Shown here in pieces: positions 1-9,708 of a DNA stretch of 64,000 bases. The DNA is from Bacteroidota bacterium (lineage in GTDB: Bacteria > Bacteroidota > Bacteroidia > B-17B0 > Aurantibacillaceae). Location: contig JAFDXR010000003.1 in the NCBI GenBank assembly GCA_018267825.1, positions 62,001 through 126,000 of the forward strand, in the 5' to 3' direction. The position numbers were made by a program, and so were the translations under genes. Within the stretch, counting starts at the first letter, position 1, and the number at the start of each line of letters is the position of its first letter. Below the pieces are notes generated by a model that saw only the letters and a program-made list of their open reading frames with translations, searched no databases and had not been told where the DNA came from.

Positions 1-537
1 ATCCCTGGTGTGATTGTGAAAGGCGGTAAGAATCCAGGTGCAGCTATTTTCGCACAAACCACCAGTGATGCCAATGGTCATTATGCATTTTCGAACCTTC
101 CTCCGGGTAACTTCTTTATCCTTGTGGATATCCCGGGTCTCGATACCAGCAGTACCTATCACCGTGTTATTACTATCAATGGTGAAGATTACAACTTCCT
201 GGATTTCGTAGTAGACTCTCAAAAGGTAAATCCAATATACACCAACCCGACTTCGGTTAACGATATTGTGATTGCCGATAATGTGATCCGTGTATTCCCG
301 AATCCGGCCAACACTTTTGTAAACATAAATTACAGTTTACTCGAGTCGTCGAAAGTAGAGCTCGCTATTTATGACATGATCGGCAAACAGGTTAAACACG
401 TAGTTTCCGCAAACAATGAATCTGCCGGTGAACATAAGCAACAAGTGAGTATTGATGACCTTTCGGCCGGCGTTTATTTCATTAAACTCCGCATCAATAC
501 GAAAGAAGCCACGATCAAGCTCTTTATTAATAACTAA
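1..537 (+). CDS. T9SS type A cargo protein, C-terminal fragment (5' end outside window)
   Basis: The reading frame is open from base 1, so the gene begins upstream and only its last 178 codons are seen. The visible part has a prealbumin/SdrD-B-like domain (motifs VKGGKNPG, IFAQT, ILVDIPGLDT) followed by a T9SS type A sorting domain with the typical VFPNPA start and a final strand ending in KLFINN. The same two modules end the next two genes, so this is the first member of a tandem paralog family. The protein is expected to cross the outer membrane through the type IX system and be anchored or released at the surface. Its ligand is unknown. A strong terminator follows. Confidence 0.9.
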   Translation: MPGVIVKGGKNPGAAIFAQTTSDANGHYAFSNLPPGNFFILVDIPGLDTSSTYHRVITINGEDYNFLDFVVDSQKVNPIYTNPTSVNDIVIADNVIRVFPNPANTFVNINYSLLESSKVELAIYDMIGKQVKHVVSANNESAGEHKQQVSIDDLSAGVYFIKLRINTKEATIKLFINN

Positions 538-563
538 ACAACTTTAGCTTTTTTATACTCACT

Positions 564-598
564 GAATGCCGTTTCATACGAAACGGCATTCTTGTTTT
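564..598 (+). terminator. Rho-independent terminator after first T9SS paralog
   Basis: Twelve perfect base pairs (GAATGCCGTTTC with GAAACGGCATTC) close a four-base loop and are followed by TTGTTTT. It lies 27 bases after the stop codon. Confidence 0.9.
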
Positions 599-634
599 AA
601 CATAGTACCGTCATAACAAACTGGAGAATAATTT

Positions 635-642
635 TATCTTTG
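635..642 (+). promoter_or_regulatory. Bacteroidota -7 element upstream of second T9SS paralog
   Basis: TATCTTTG matches the TAnnTTTG -7 consensus and lies 37 bases before the ATG at 680. No clear TTG -33 element is seen at the usual spacing, so support is partial. Confidence 0.45.
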
Positions 643-679
643 ATGCTCCATGTTTAACCTACAACCCTATAGACCTATC

Positions 680-3235
680 ATGAAAAAGAATATCATTATT
701 TTCCTTTCTGTCCTGATAAGCAGTTGCTTTTATCATCAGGGCAAGGCACAATGCACCTGGTCTACACTGGGAGGTGCAGCCGTTTCTACCAGCACAGATG
801 TTGGCCAGGACGGTATTATTGTTCGTGTTAACCCGGCTGATAACCTGACGTATGCTATCTACCTGGATCAAACCAATGGCGGTAAACTCACAGCAGCCAA
901 ATACACGGGATCGACCTGGCAATCGTTTGGAATTATTTCCAGTACCTACGCCGGTGGCATGGACTTTACATTCGACAATAGTGGAACTCCCTATGTTGTT
1001 TATTCCGATGGAGGTGCCTCCAATGCCCCGACCGTAAAAAAATACAATGGGTCTTCGTGGGTACTTGTTGGTTCAGGTCCTGTTATTGCAACCGGCAGCA
1101 GTTACAACAGCATAAAAGTAAATAGTCTTGGAGAGCCCTACATTGCTTATTCCGACCAAAACAACAGCTATATAGCTACGGTGATGAAATACAACGGTTC
1201 CACCTGGCAAGCCGTTGGAACAAATTCCATTTCGGTAAGTTATGCATACAATACTGTACTGGCTTTCGATAAAAACGATGTGCCTTATGTAGCTTTTACA
1301 GATGGTAATGCCAGTTACCTTACCACCGTGAGCATGCTTTCCGGCTCTACATGGACCAATGTAGGCACACCCGGCATTACTGGCACCGGCAATAACTGCA
1401 CGATTATGATCGACAACAATAATGTGCCTTACCTGGCATTTGCTGATGCTAACAATGGTTATAAACTGGGTGTACTTACCTATTCTGCCGGTGTATGGTC
1501 AGCATTGGGCTCTGTATTACCCACTGCCCCGAATGGTGTAAAAACATACCCATCGCCAACAGTAGCCGGTATGTTCGATAAAAACAACACGCTTTACATA
1601 GCCTATCTCGACAACACAAACGGCACTGACATTGACGTGGTTCGTTATTACAATACTTCCTGGCAATTTATCGGCTCGGCCGGCATGCCTCAAACGAGCC
1701 AGGCAGGTGTTAGCATTACCATGAACAATAATGGCGACATGATGCTTGGCTCGGCCTGTTCTACCAGTTCTCCACAGGCTACTCCTTATGTATACACCAT
1801 GCTTGCTCCAACAATCGGCACACAGCCATTTTCGCAAACCGTATGTACAAATGCAGCTTCTCAGTTTGTGGTTCAGGCAACTTCCAACAATGGTTCGAAC
1901 GTACTGAGCTATCAATGGCAGGTTTTCAATGGTACAAATTACAATGCGGCCAGTGGCGCTTATTACACCGGTGCAACAACTGCCAGTCTCAGTATTCCAA
2001 GCTCTACCGTAACGACCCAATATCATGTTCTGATGGATGACGGCTGCCTCACCCGTACTTCAAACACCGCCTCGCTTTCTTTATTATCATTACCAACAGT
2101 CTCTATAACCGGACCAGGCCATGTGTGCCATGGTGGTAGTGCTACCCTCACTGCTACCGGTGCCACCAGCTACACATGGTCGACGGGCGCTACCACCACA
2201 TCCATTACAATTACCCCAAGTGTTGCCACAACCTATACTGTAACAGGCTCAAACGGTACCTGCAGTAATACGGCCAACCTGCTTTTTGCAGTACTCGGTT
2301 CTAAAAACCTGAATGGTGCGGTAACCAGTACTGCCGGTGTTGTCAATGGCATTGTCATTTTATATCAGTATAGTTCCATATTAAGCAAATGGGACTCCAT
2401 CACCAATGTGGCGATTACCGGTTCTGCCTTTAACTTCGGCCCGATAGACAGCGCCAGGTATGTTGTTAAAGCAGTGCCTACCGCCACCAATATGCAGATT
2501 ACCTATGGTATCAGTGCCAATAGCTGGCAGGGCGCCACGGTGATTAATCATGGTTGTATGTCGAACAGTTCGCAGACCATACAAGTGAACTCATACACCA
2601 GTCTCGGCAGTTCCGGATCGGGTTCCATGAGCGGTACCATTTATGAAGGAACCGGCTATGGTCATAAAGCTGCCGGCATTACAGGACAACCTATTCCGGG
2701 TGTGATTGTAAAAGGTGGTAAAAATCCGGGAGCACAGATTTTTGCACAAACAAATACCGATAATGGCGGACATTATTCATTTGTAAACCTGCCGGACAAC
2801 AACCCAGGCGAGAGTTATTTCATCCTGGTTGATATTCCGGGATTAGACACCAATCAGACCTATCACGAAGTACTGACACTCTCCAATAACAGTTTGGGCG
2901 GACTCGACTTTGTTGTTGACTCTATGTATGTAAACCCATTCTTAACCAGTTCGGTGAATGAGATTAATAAAGCCGATTACCTGATAGAGGTTTTCCCTAA
3001 CCCGGCCAGCAAACAATTCCAGATCGGCTATAGTCTTCTGCAAAATACTGTAGTGAGTGCAGAGATTACCGATATGACTGGCAGGCATATTGCAACGGCT
3101 ATTCCTGAAACATATGATTCTCCGGGAGATCACAAACAGTTGGTTGACATCCGGGATCTGAAACAGGGCATCTATTTTATATGGCTTCGCATGGATCAGC
3201 GACAGACCTGCATCAAGCTGATCGTAACCGAATAA
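680..3235 (+). CDS. T9SS type A cargo protein with propeller-like repeats (paralog 2)
   Basis: A secreted protein of 851 residues. I chose the ATG at 680 because it starts a clean signal peptide (MKKNIIIFLSVL, cleavage near GKAQC); an in-frame ATG at 650 would put ten polar residues in front of it. Residues about 30-380 carry repeated units of about 50 residues with the pattern YNGSTWQ.VG ... PYVAF.D, likely a beta-propeller. Two Ig-like segments follow (about 390-545), then a module shared with paralogs 1 and 3 (VKGGKNPG, DIPGLDT), then a T9SS sorting domain starting VFPNPAS. It sits between two terminators, so it is probably its own transcription unit. The function is unknown; adhesion or ligand binding is an inference from the architecture. 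Confidence 0.9.
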   Translation: MKKNIIIFLSVLISSCFYHQGKAQCTWSTLGGAAVSTSTDVGQDGIIVRVNPADNLTYAIYLDQTNGGKLTAAKYTGSTWQSFGIISSTYAGGMDFTFDNSGTPYVVYSDGGASNAPTVKKYNGSSWVLVGSGPVIATGSSYNSIKVNSLGEPYIAYSDQNNSYIATVMKYNGSTWQAVGTNSISVSYAYNTVLAFDKNDVPYVAFTDGNASYLTTVSMLSGSTWTNVGTPGITGTGNNCTIMIDNNNVPYLAFADANNGYKLGVLTYSAGVWSALGSVLPTAPNGVKTYPSPTVAGMFDKNNTLYIAYLDNTNGTDIDVVRYYNTSWQFIGSAGMPQTSQAGVSITMNNNGDMMLGSACSTSSPQATPYVYTMLAPTIGTQPFSQTVCTNAASQFVVQATSNNGSNVLSYQWQVFNGTNYNAASGAYYTGATTASLSIPSSTVTTQYHVLMDDGCLTRTSNTASLSLLSLPTVSITGPGHVCHGGSATLTATGATSYTWSTGATTTSITITPSVATTYTVTGSNGTCSNTANLLFAVLGSKNLNGAVTSTAGVVNGIVILYQYSSILSKWDSITNVAITGSAFNFGPIDSARYVVKAVPTATNMQITYGISANSWQGATVINHGCMSNSSQTIQVNSYTSLGSSGSGSMSGTIYEGTGYGHKAAGITGQPIPGVIVKGGKNPGAQIFAQTNTDNGGHYSFVNLPDNNPGESYFILVDIPGLDTNQTYHEVLTLSNNSLGGLDFVVDSMYVNPFLTSSVNEINKADYLIEVFPNPASKQFQIGYSLLQNTVVSAEITDMTGRHIATAIPETYDSPGDHKQLVDIRDLKQGIYFIWLRMDQRQTCIKLIVTE

Positions 3236-3253
3236 TAATTCCTTTTTTAATGA

Positions 3254-3284
3254 AGAGCCCGCCCGAAAAGCGGGCTCTTTTTTT
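3254..3284 (+). terminator. Rho-independent terminator after second T9SS paralog
   Basis: AGAGCCCGC pairs with GCGGGCTCT around a seven-base loop and is followed by seven T residues. Confidence 0.93.
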
Positions 3285-3375
3285 AACATCCACTTCAGAA
3301 AGGTTACCGGCATTTTATCGTATATTCGTCTTGAAAATCAAGCGATTCGTCTTTAATTTTTTAAAAAAACATTTC

Positions 3376-5895
3376 ATGAAAAAACTCTACATTTTTCTCC
3401 TGGCGGTTATTTCATTTATTTTTACTGCAAACCCATTGCAGGCACAATGTGTATGGAATACTGTTGGCACGGGAGCTGCATCCAATGCCACCTTTGTGAC
3501 CTATACCGACATCAGCATGGCCAGCACCAACCTGCCCTACATTACATACTGCGATGGGGGTGCTACCAACGCCCTGACTGTAAAAACCTATAGTGGCAGT
3601 ACCTGGCAAAATGTGGGTACATTAAGCGGTTATACAAACGCTATGTATTCGAGCATTGCCATGAATGGCACTACGCCCTATGTTGTGTTTGCCGACGGCA
3701 CCTCCGGCCGTAAGGCCCGTGTAATGAGCTACTCAGCCGGGAGCTGGTCGGCCGTGGGAACCGGCACGATCTCCGCAGATACAGCACTTTATACAAGTAT
3801 GGCTGTTTATGGCGGTACGCCGTATGTGGTTTTCTGCGACCGCGCCAATGGAAAAAAAGCGACGCTCAAAAAATTCTCTGCCGGAGCATGGTCAACTGTA
3901 GGAACAGCCATTTCGACCAGCACCGCGGCTTATACCTCGGTGGCTTTCGATGCCAGCGGAACGCCTTATGTAGGCTACACCGATGTGGCCAACAGCAACA
4001 AGGTAACGGTGATGAAATTCAATGGAAGCACCTGGGCTGCTGTTGGCACAGGAACCGTTTCCACAGCCCCAGGTACTTATGTAAATGTAGCTGTAAACCC
4101 GATCACCAATATTCCCTATGTAAGTTATGTTGATCCTTCGGCTTATCTGGGATATGTAAAAATGTTTTCGGCAGGCAGCTGGCAATTAGCCGGGGGCAGT
4201 TCTTTAGGCTCAGTATACCAGGATATGGCCATGACATTTGATGGTGCGGGAAACCCTTATGTAGCGTATTATCACCTCAGTGCATACAAATGCAATGTTA
4301 TGAAACTTTCGGCAGGCAGTTGGGTTCAATCGGGCAATGCTGACTTTTCGCTGGGAACACCCAACGGCAACAACATGGTGGTTGATGCCAACGGATTTCC
4401 CTATGTGATATATGGCGACGGAGCCTCCGGTGCTTTTGTAAAAAAGCTCACTACTTCTACAACCATTATAATGAACCCTGCCTCCACCACATTATGTTCG
4501 GGGCAAAACAGCACGCTCAGTATCACAACGAACAGCACAACCGGCATTACTTACCAATGGCAGATAAATACCGGGACCGGTTTCACCAATTTATCCAATG
4601 GCACATCCTATAGCGGCGTGACAACTCAAAGCCTTCAGCTCATTGGTGTAACGACTGGCCAGAACGGGTATCAGTACGCCTGCATATTCGACGACGGCTG
4701 TGTCAGTGATTTATCAAATGGTGCATTGTTGACTGTAAATCCAACACCAACCATTGCTATTACCGGCAACTCCGCGACAGTTTGTGCAGGCACATCGGTT
4801 ACACTGACTGCGTCCGGTGCCAGTACATATACCTGGACCAGTGGTGTGAATACTCCCACAGTTGCTGTAAGCCCTGCTGCCACTACTGTATATTCCGTAA
4901 GCGGTGCAAGTGCGGCAGGATGCACAAGCATCATGAGTAAAACCATATCCGTTACGGCTTCCAAAACATTCAGTGGTACCGTTTCAAGCACAGCGGGTGC
5001 AGTGAGCGGCGATGTGATCCTATACAAATATAGTCCGGTACTGAGTAAATGGGACTCTGTTACATTTACACCATTCAGTTCCATTTACAGCTTCGGAATC
5101 ATCGATAGTGCACAATATGTCGTAAAAGCCGTTCCTACGGCTACAAACGTGCAGATCACCTATGCGGCAAGTGCCATCAGCTGGCAGGGGGCTATGGTTA
5201 TTTCACACGGCTGCACCAGCAATTTATCGCAACATATACAGGTGATGCCGTATACACCACTGACAGCAGGTACAGGCTCCCTGAGCGGACATATTTATGA
5301 AGGCGCTGGTTATGGACATAAATCATCCGGTATTATGACTCCTGGCCAACCGATACCCGGTGTGATCGTCAAAGGCGGTAAAAACCCGGGAGCATCTATT
5401 TTTGCACAAACCAGCACGGATGCCAGCGGCAGTTATTCTCTCGGCAATATTCCGCCAAATAACCCCGGAGAAAGCTATTTTATCCTGGTAGATATACCCG
5501 GACTGGACACAAATACAACTTACCACAAAACACTTACATCTTCGAACGGAACTATTGGCGGGCTTGATTTCGTGGTCGATTCCATGTATGTAAACCCCGT
5601 ACAGACCACCTCGGTGAATGATATCAATAAAGCTGATTTTCTCGTCAACATTTATCCGAATCCGGCGCATGGTCAATTTGTGGTGGAATACAGCCTGCTC
5701 GGGCAGGCACCTGTATCGATAGAACTTCTCAATGTAGTCGGGCAACGCGTCTGCCAAGCCCCTGCCGGCAACACAGAAGAACCAGGCAATCACAAACATG
5801 TTGTTACTACAGATCACCTTAGCCCCGGAATATACTTTGTAAAACTCCATATAGGACAGCATGAAATCTGTTCACGGTTATATATAACCGAATAA
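3376..5895 (+). CDS. T9SS type A cargo protein with propeller-like repeats (paralog 3)
   Basis: A secreted protein of 839 residues, closely related to the preceding gene along its length. The start at 3376 gives a signal peptide (MKKLYIFLLAVISF, cleavage near LQAQC); in-frame starts further upstream would read through the previous terminator. Propeller-like units (KKFSAGAWSTVGT, PYVVF.D) fill roughly residues 30-370. Ig-like segments follow, then the SdrD-B-like module (VKGGKNPGASIFAQT) and a T9SS sorting domain (IYPNPAHGQF). Conservation against paralog 2 is highest in the C-terminal half, from KWDS onwards, which suggests shared surface processing and more freely diverging N-terminal propellers. 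The function is unknown. Confidence 0.9.
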   Translation: MKKLYIFLLAVISFIFTANPLQAQCVWNTVGTGAASNATFVTYTDISMASTNLPYITYCDGGATNALTVKTYSGSTWQNVGTLSGYTNAMYSSIAMNGTTPYVVFADGTSGRKARVMSYSAGSWSAVGTGTISADTALYTSMAVYGGTPYVVFCDRANGKKATLKKFSAGAWSTVGTAISTSTAAYTSVAFDASGTPYVGYTDVANSNKVTVMKFNGSTWAAVGTGTVSTAPGTYVNVAVNPITNIPYVSYVDPSAYLGYVKMFSAGSWQLAGGSSLGSVYQDMAMTFDGAGNPYVAYYHLSAYKCNVMKLSAGSWVQSGNADFSLGTPNGNNMVVDANGFPYVIYGDGASGAFVKKLTTSTTIIMNPASTTLCSGQNSTLSITTNSTTGITYQWQINTGTGFTNLSNGTSYSGVTTQSLQLIGVTTGQNGYQYACIFDDGCVSDLSNGALLTVNPTPTIAITGNSATVCAGTSVTLTASGASTYTWTSGVNTPTVAVSPAATTVYSVSGASAAGCTSIMSKTISVTASKTFSGTVSSTAGAVSGDVILYKYSPVLSKWDSVTFTPFSSIYSFGIIDSAQYVVKAVPTATNVQITYAASAISWQGAMVISHGCTSNLSQHIQVMPYTPLTAGTGSLSGHIYEGAGYGHKSSGIMTPGQPIPGVIVKGGKNPGASIFAQTSTDASGSYSLGNIPPNNPGESYFILVDIPGLDTNTTYHKTLTSSNGTIGGLDFVVDSMYVNPVQTTSVNDINKADFLVNIYPNPAHGQFVVEYSLLGQAPVSIELLNVVGQRVCQAPAGNTEEPGNHKHVVTTDHLSPGIYFVKLHIGQHEICSRLYITE

Positions 5896-5923
5896 CGGGC
5901 GTCTGTTTATCCTGCATTTGTTC

Positions 5924-5957
5924 AAAAGCCAACGGCATTTTCCGTTGGCTTTTTTTA
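5924..5957 (+). terminator. Rho-independent terminator after third T9SS paralog
   Basis: AAAAGCCAACGG pairs with CCGTTGGCTTTT around a six-base loop, with a T-rich tail. It lies 28 bases after the stop codon. Confidence 0.92.
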
Positions 5958-5958
5958 T

Positions 5959-5966
5959 TATATTTG
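5959..5966 (+). promoter_or_regulatory. -7 element upstream of propeller-SpoIIE sensor
   Basis: TATATTTG matches TAnnTTTG and lies 21 bases before the GTG start at 5988, directly after the preceding terminator. No -33 element is obvious. Confidence 0.45.
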
Positions 5967-5987
5967 AATGGAAAAAATACCCCATAA

Positions 5988-8900
5988 GTGGCAAAATACT
6001 TTCTGTACATAACATGCTGCCTTGTCTTTTCGATTACCGCATGGGGTCAAACCTTCAATTTTAAAAACTACAACACTGAACAGGGGCTTCCGCAATCGCA
6101 GGTGCTTTCTATTACCCAGGACAGCAAAGGCAATATGTGGTTCGGAACCAACAGCGGCGGTGTAGGAAAGTTCGACGGCAACAAATTCACCACTTATACC
6201 GACAACGACGGTCTGGTCAATAACGTTGTTTTTTCTATACTCGAGGCCAGAGATAAGCGCATGGTATTTGGCACAAACCGGGGGATCAGTGTTTACAATG
6301 GTTTCTATTTCAAAAATTATACGGAAAAACAGGGTCTGAAAAACAGCCGCGTGTTCAAAGTCATTGAAACCGACGATAATATCTGGATCGGAACTGAACA
6401 GGGTGTTTATACGTTTAAGAATGACAAAATCCAGCCCTTTACAGAAGATACCATCCTGAATAATTCCTCGGTGTACACCATGTTTGTGGATGCACAGAAA
6501 CGGATCTGGTTCGGCACCTTTCAATCTGGTGCTGTATGTTATAACCCGGCAAACCATAGCTTCAAACATTATACAACAGACAACGGCCTTGCTGAGAACT
6601 GGGTATTTTCTATAGGACAAACCATTGCCGGCGACATCCTTGTAGGGGCACGTACCAATGGATTAAGCATTATTGACCCGGCCGGAAAAGTCCGTAAGTG
6701 TGATTATATACCACGCCAGGAAAATGTTTCATTCAGTTGCATTCTCACCAACTCCAAAAACGAACAATGGTTTGGTACCTATGCCGAAGGGGTTATAAAA
6801 TATGCCGACAATGCCGTAGTGAAGTATAACCTTAAAAACGGACTTACCAATAATGCCATCCTCTGCATGTATACCGACCGGGAGAAAAACATCTGGATCG
6901 GTACCGATGGATCAGGCGTTTATAAATATTCGGGGGAACGTTTTGTGTCCTATACCAAAGAAAATGGCTTACCGGAAAGTTATGTCAATGCCCTGGCTCA
7001 GGATAAAAAAGGGAATGTATGGATAGCCCTGAGAAGTATGGGGCTTATCAGGATGAACGGCGGTGTGATGAGCAATTTCAAATTCAAGCCTAATACACTG
7101 AATACCATTCCCGACAACGACATCAATGCGATATGCCTTGGCAGGAATGGCATTGTGTGGTTTGGTTCCAAGGATGGTCTTTGCTCTTATGAAAACGAGC
7201 AGTTCACCATTTTCAAAGATCCCGGTTTCCGGCACAAATACATTCTGTCGCTTTACGAAGATTCTGATGGTATTTTATGGATCGGCACCAATGATGGATT
7301 TTACAAACTCAGCAACAACCAGATCACCGAAATAAAATTAAAGGAAGGCGCCAAGAGTGAGGTTGGAACAACCCCGGTACTTTCCATCACAGAAGATAAG
7401 TTCGGGCATCTCTGGTTGGGAACCGAAGACGGAGCTATTGAGTACGACGGCGAAAAACCTATTGCTCACAACTCAGGCAATGGCTTTGTGAACAAACGGG
7501 TGCTTACCATTATTACCGATCACAACAAAAACCTCTGGCTTGGAACCGAAGAAGGTCTGTACAATTACAATTACAGTTCTTTCAGCAAACTATCGCAGAA
7601 AAACGGGCTTATTTCCAATGCCATTCTTTTCCTGATTACCGATCAGAATAAAAATCTTTTTATTGGAACCAACAACGGTATCGACAAACTGGATCTGAAT
7701 TCATATTACAACCACAGCATTTCCATCAAGCACTTTGGCATGGACGATGGTCTTGTGGGTCTGGAATGCAACGCCAATGCCTGTATGAAAGATAACCTGG
7801 GGCGGCTCTGGTTCGGAACCATCAACGGTGTTGAGATCTACAACCCGAAGGAAGATTTTTTCAATGCCCAGGAACCTGTGACACGCATCAACAACCTGAA
7901 ATTATTTTTCAGCACGGATGAGCTGACCAAGTATGTTACTGAAACCGACTCAGCTTCTAAGCTCCCGAAAGACCTTGTACTTTCTTACAATAAGAATCAC
8001 CTTACCTTTGAATACGTTGGGGTATCGCATGTAAATCCTGAAAAAGTACGCTACCAGTTCAAGCTCGAAGGTATTGACAACGACTGGTCGCCACCGACCT
8101 CTAAAACGGAAATTACCTATCCTTCATTACCGGCCGGTAAATACACCTTCATGGTGAAAGCCATGAATAACGATGGTGTATGGAATATAGAGCCTGTAAC
8201 CTATAGCTTTCAGATCCTACCACCATGGTATAATACCTGGTGGTTCTACTCCATCTGTGCCGTGGTGCTTGTTGCCAGTATCTGGTATTACAACTACCAT
8301 AAAACAAAAAAACTGATGGAGGATAAACAAAAGCTTGAAAATGAAGTGAACCTCCGCACACGTGAATTAAGGGAAGAGAAAGAAAAAGTAGAGACCATTA
8401 ACAAAGAAGTGATCTCCCAGAAGGCTATCATTGAACACAAAAACACGGAGATTACAGATAGTATCAAGTACGCCAAAAACATACAGGAAGCGCTTCTGCC
8501 TTCTATGAATGATATACACAAAGCGTATCACGACATCTTCATCCTGTACATGCCTAAAGACATTGTGAGTGGTGACTTTTACTGGTTTGCCCGCCGCAAC
8601 AACATGAAATACCTGGCGGCAGTAGATTGTACCGGGCATGGTGTACCGGGTGCATTTATGAGTATTGTGGGGAATACCCTGCTTAATGAGATCGTGAATG
8701 AAAAAAACATCACAAACCCCGGCGATATTCTTCTTGAATTACACAAAGGTGTGAAGGAAGCATTGAACCAGAGCAACCAGGAATTTGAACGCCGCGACGG
8801 GATGGATATTGCCCTGTGTGCTATTGAAGAAAACAACAGGGTATTGCATTTCTCCGGTGCTAACCGACCACTCTGGATTTTCCGCAAGAGTGATCCTGAA

Positions 8901-9212
8901 AAACCGGAAATCATAAAACCAAATAAATTCCCGATTGGTGGTGCTGAGTTTGAAAAGAGCCGGATCTACGAAAGCCAAACCATTACAGTAGAAGAAGGCG
9001 ATTGTGTATACATGTTCAGCGACGGTTATGCTGATCAGTTTGGCGGACCAAAAGGAAAAAAATTCATGCTCGCTAATCTGCAACGTGCCATTGCAGCCAT
9101 CATCAATCTTCCCATTGATGAACAAAAACAAAAACTGTACGAATCGTTTGTCAGCTGGAAAGAGGATAACGAACAAGTGGATGACGTGCTTGTGATTGGC
9201 CTGAAAATCTGA
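5988..9212 (+). CDS. Two-component-regulator propeller protein with SpoIIE/PP2C phosphatase output
   Basis: A transmembrane sensor of 1074 residues. The GTG start gives a signal peptide (VFSITAWGQ). Residues about 25-620 contain many Reg_prop repeats (G.PQSQV.SI.QD..GN.WFGT), the periplasmic propeller of hybrid two-component systems. A Y_Y_Y domain follows (about 660-745), then one transmembrane helix (about 750-770), a charged coiled coil (about 772-835) and a SpoIIE/RsbU-type phosphatase (about 850-1074) with SGDFYW, DCTGHGVPGAFMS and SDGYADQFGG metal-site motifs. There is no histidine kinase or receiver domain. By family knowledge the output should dephosphorylate a serine/threonine-phosphorylated target, often an anti-sigma antagonist; no such partner is adjacent. 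The propeller ligand is unknown. Confidence 0.93.
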   Translation: MAKYFLYITCCLVFSITAWGQTFNFKNYNTEQGLPQSQVLSITQDSKGNMWFGTNSGGVGKFDGNKFTTYTDNDGLVNNVVFSILEARDKRMVFGTNRGISVYNGFYFKNYTEKQGLKNSRVFKVIETDDNIWIGTEQGVYTFKNDKIQPFTEDTILNNSSVYTMFVDAQKRIWFGTFQSGAVCYNPANHSFKHYTTDNGLAENWVFSIGQTIAGDILVGARTNGLSIIDPAGKVRKCDYIPRQENVSFSCILTNSKNEQWFGTYAEGVIKYADNAVVKYNLKNGLTNNAILCMYTDREKNIWIGTDGSGVYKYSGERFVSYTKENGLPESYVNALAQDKKGNVWIALRSMGLIRMNGGVMSNFKFKPNTLNTIPDNDINAICLGRNGIVWFGSKDGLCSYENEQFTIFKDPGFRHKYILSLYEDSDGILWIGTNDGFYKLSNNQITEIKLKEGAKSEVGTTPVLSITEDKFGHLWLGTEDGAIEYDGEKPIAHNSGNGFVNKRVLTIITDHNKNLWLGTEEGLYNYNYSSFSKLSQKNGLISNAILFLITDQNKNLFIGTNNGIDKLDLNSYYNHSISIKHFGMDDGLVGLECNANACMKDNLGRLWFGTINGVEIYNPKEDFFNAQEPVTRINNLKLFFSTDELTKYVTETDSASKLPKDLVLSYNKNHLTFEYVGVSHVNPEKVRYQFKLEGIDNDWSPPTSKTEITYPSLPAGKYTFMVKAMNNDGVWNIEPVTYSFQILPPWYNTWWFYSICAVVLVASIWYYNYHKTKKLMEDKQKLENEVNLRTRELREEKEKVETINKEVISQKAIIEHKNTEITDSIKYAKNIQEALLPSMNDIHKAYHDIFILYMPKDIVSGDFYWFARRNNMKYLAAVDCTGHGVPGAFMSIVGNTLLNEIVNEKNITNPGDILLELHKGVKEALNQSNQEFERRDGMDIALCAIEENNRVLHFSGANRPLWIFRKSDPEKPEIIKPNKFPIGGAEFEKSRIYESQTITVEEGDCVYMFSDGYADQFGGPKGKKFMLANLQRAIAAIINLPIDEQKQKLYESFVSWKEDNEQVDDVLVIGLKI

Positions 9213-9219
9213 TTACCAC

Positions 9220-9669
9220 TCAGAGCTCCGGGTAAGCCGGAATTGTTTCCATAAAAGAAACCTGTTGCCCTTGAATCGTTACACAAACATGTTGTAAGCC
9301 ATTACTCAGTAAAACATAAGGTACCTGCAATGGAATATTATAACGCAGGGCCTGATCGACCACCGCCTGATCCAATGCTACAGCAGGCGCTTTACACTCC
9401 ACCAGCAACAAGGGTTTCAGAGCCGTGTTATAAACCACCACATCGGTTCGTTTTAAGGTATTGTTAAGCTTCAGCTGTTTTTCGACACCGATGAGTGCTA
9501 CAGGATATTGCCTGTGATAAACCAGGAAATGTATCAGGTGCTGGCGCACCCACTCTTCCGGCGTGAGGTCAACAAACTTTTTACGCACGATATCAAAAAT
9601 ACGTGGTTCTCCGTTTGTTCCTTTTGAAAAGCGGGCCTCGATAGGCGGAAAATTTAATGCGGGCAACAC
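9220..9669 (-). CDS. Orphan HsdR N-terminal-like nuclease-fold protein
   Basis: A 149-residue protein matching the type I restriction enzyme R N-terminal family (HSDR_N type). The PD-(D/E)XK-like signature is visible as RTDVVVYN followed by LLLVECKAP, with an earlier conserved acidic region. There is no helicase portion and no HsdM or HsdS nearby, so it is not part of a restriction system here. Small stand-alone proteins of this kind are common in Bacteroidota and their role is not known to me. It is convergent with the preceding sensor gene (7 bases apart) and divergent from AMP nucleosidase. Confidence 0.85.
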   Translation of the reverse strand: MLPALNFPPIEARFSKGTNGEPRIFDIVRKKFVDLTPEEWVRQHLIHFLVYHRQYPVALIGVEKQLKLNNTLKRTDVVVYNTALKPLLLVECKAPAVALDQAVVDQALRYNIPLQVPYVLLSNGLQHVCVTIQGQQVSFMETIPAYPEL

Positions 9670-9682
9670 AGCAAAATATGTT

Positions 9683-9690
9683 TAACTTTG
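9683..9690 (+). promoter_or_regulatory. -7 element upstream of AMP nucleosidase
   Basis: TAACTTTG matches TAnnTTTG and lies 18 bases before the ATG at 9709, inside the divergent intergenic region. The -33 element is not clear. Confidence 0.45.
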
Positions 9691-9708
9691 ATAAAGATAA
9701 ATTATAAA

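Noticed and set aside
1517-2026. Long open frame on the minus strand
   Set aside because: It is antisense to the second T9SS paralog, has a translation rich in Cys, Arg and His with no domain, and no start context. The plus-strand gene explains the DNA.
5323-5862. Minus-strand frame of 179 codons
   Set aside because: It is a shadow of the third T9SS paralog; its sequence has no recognisable motif.
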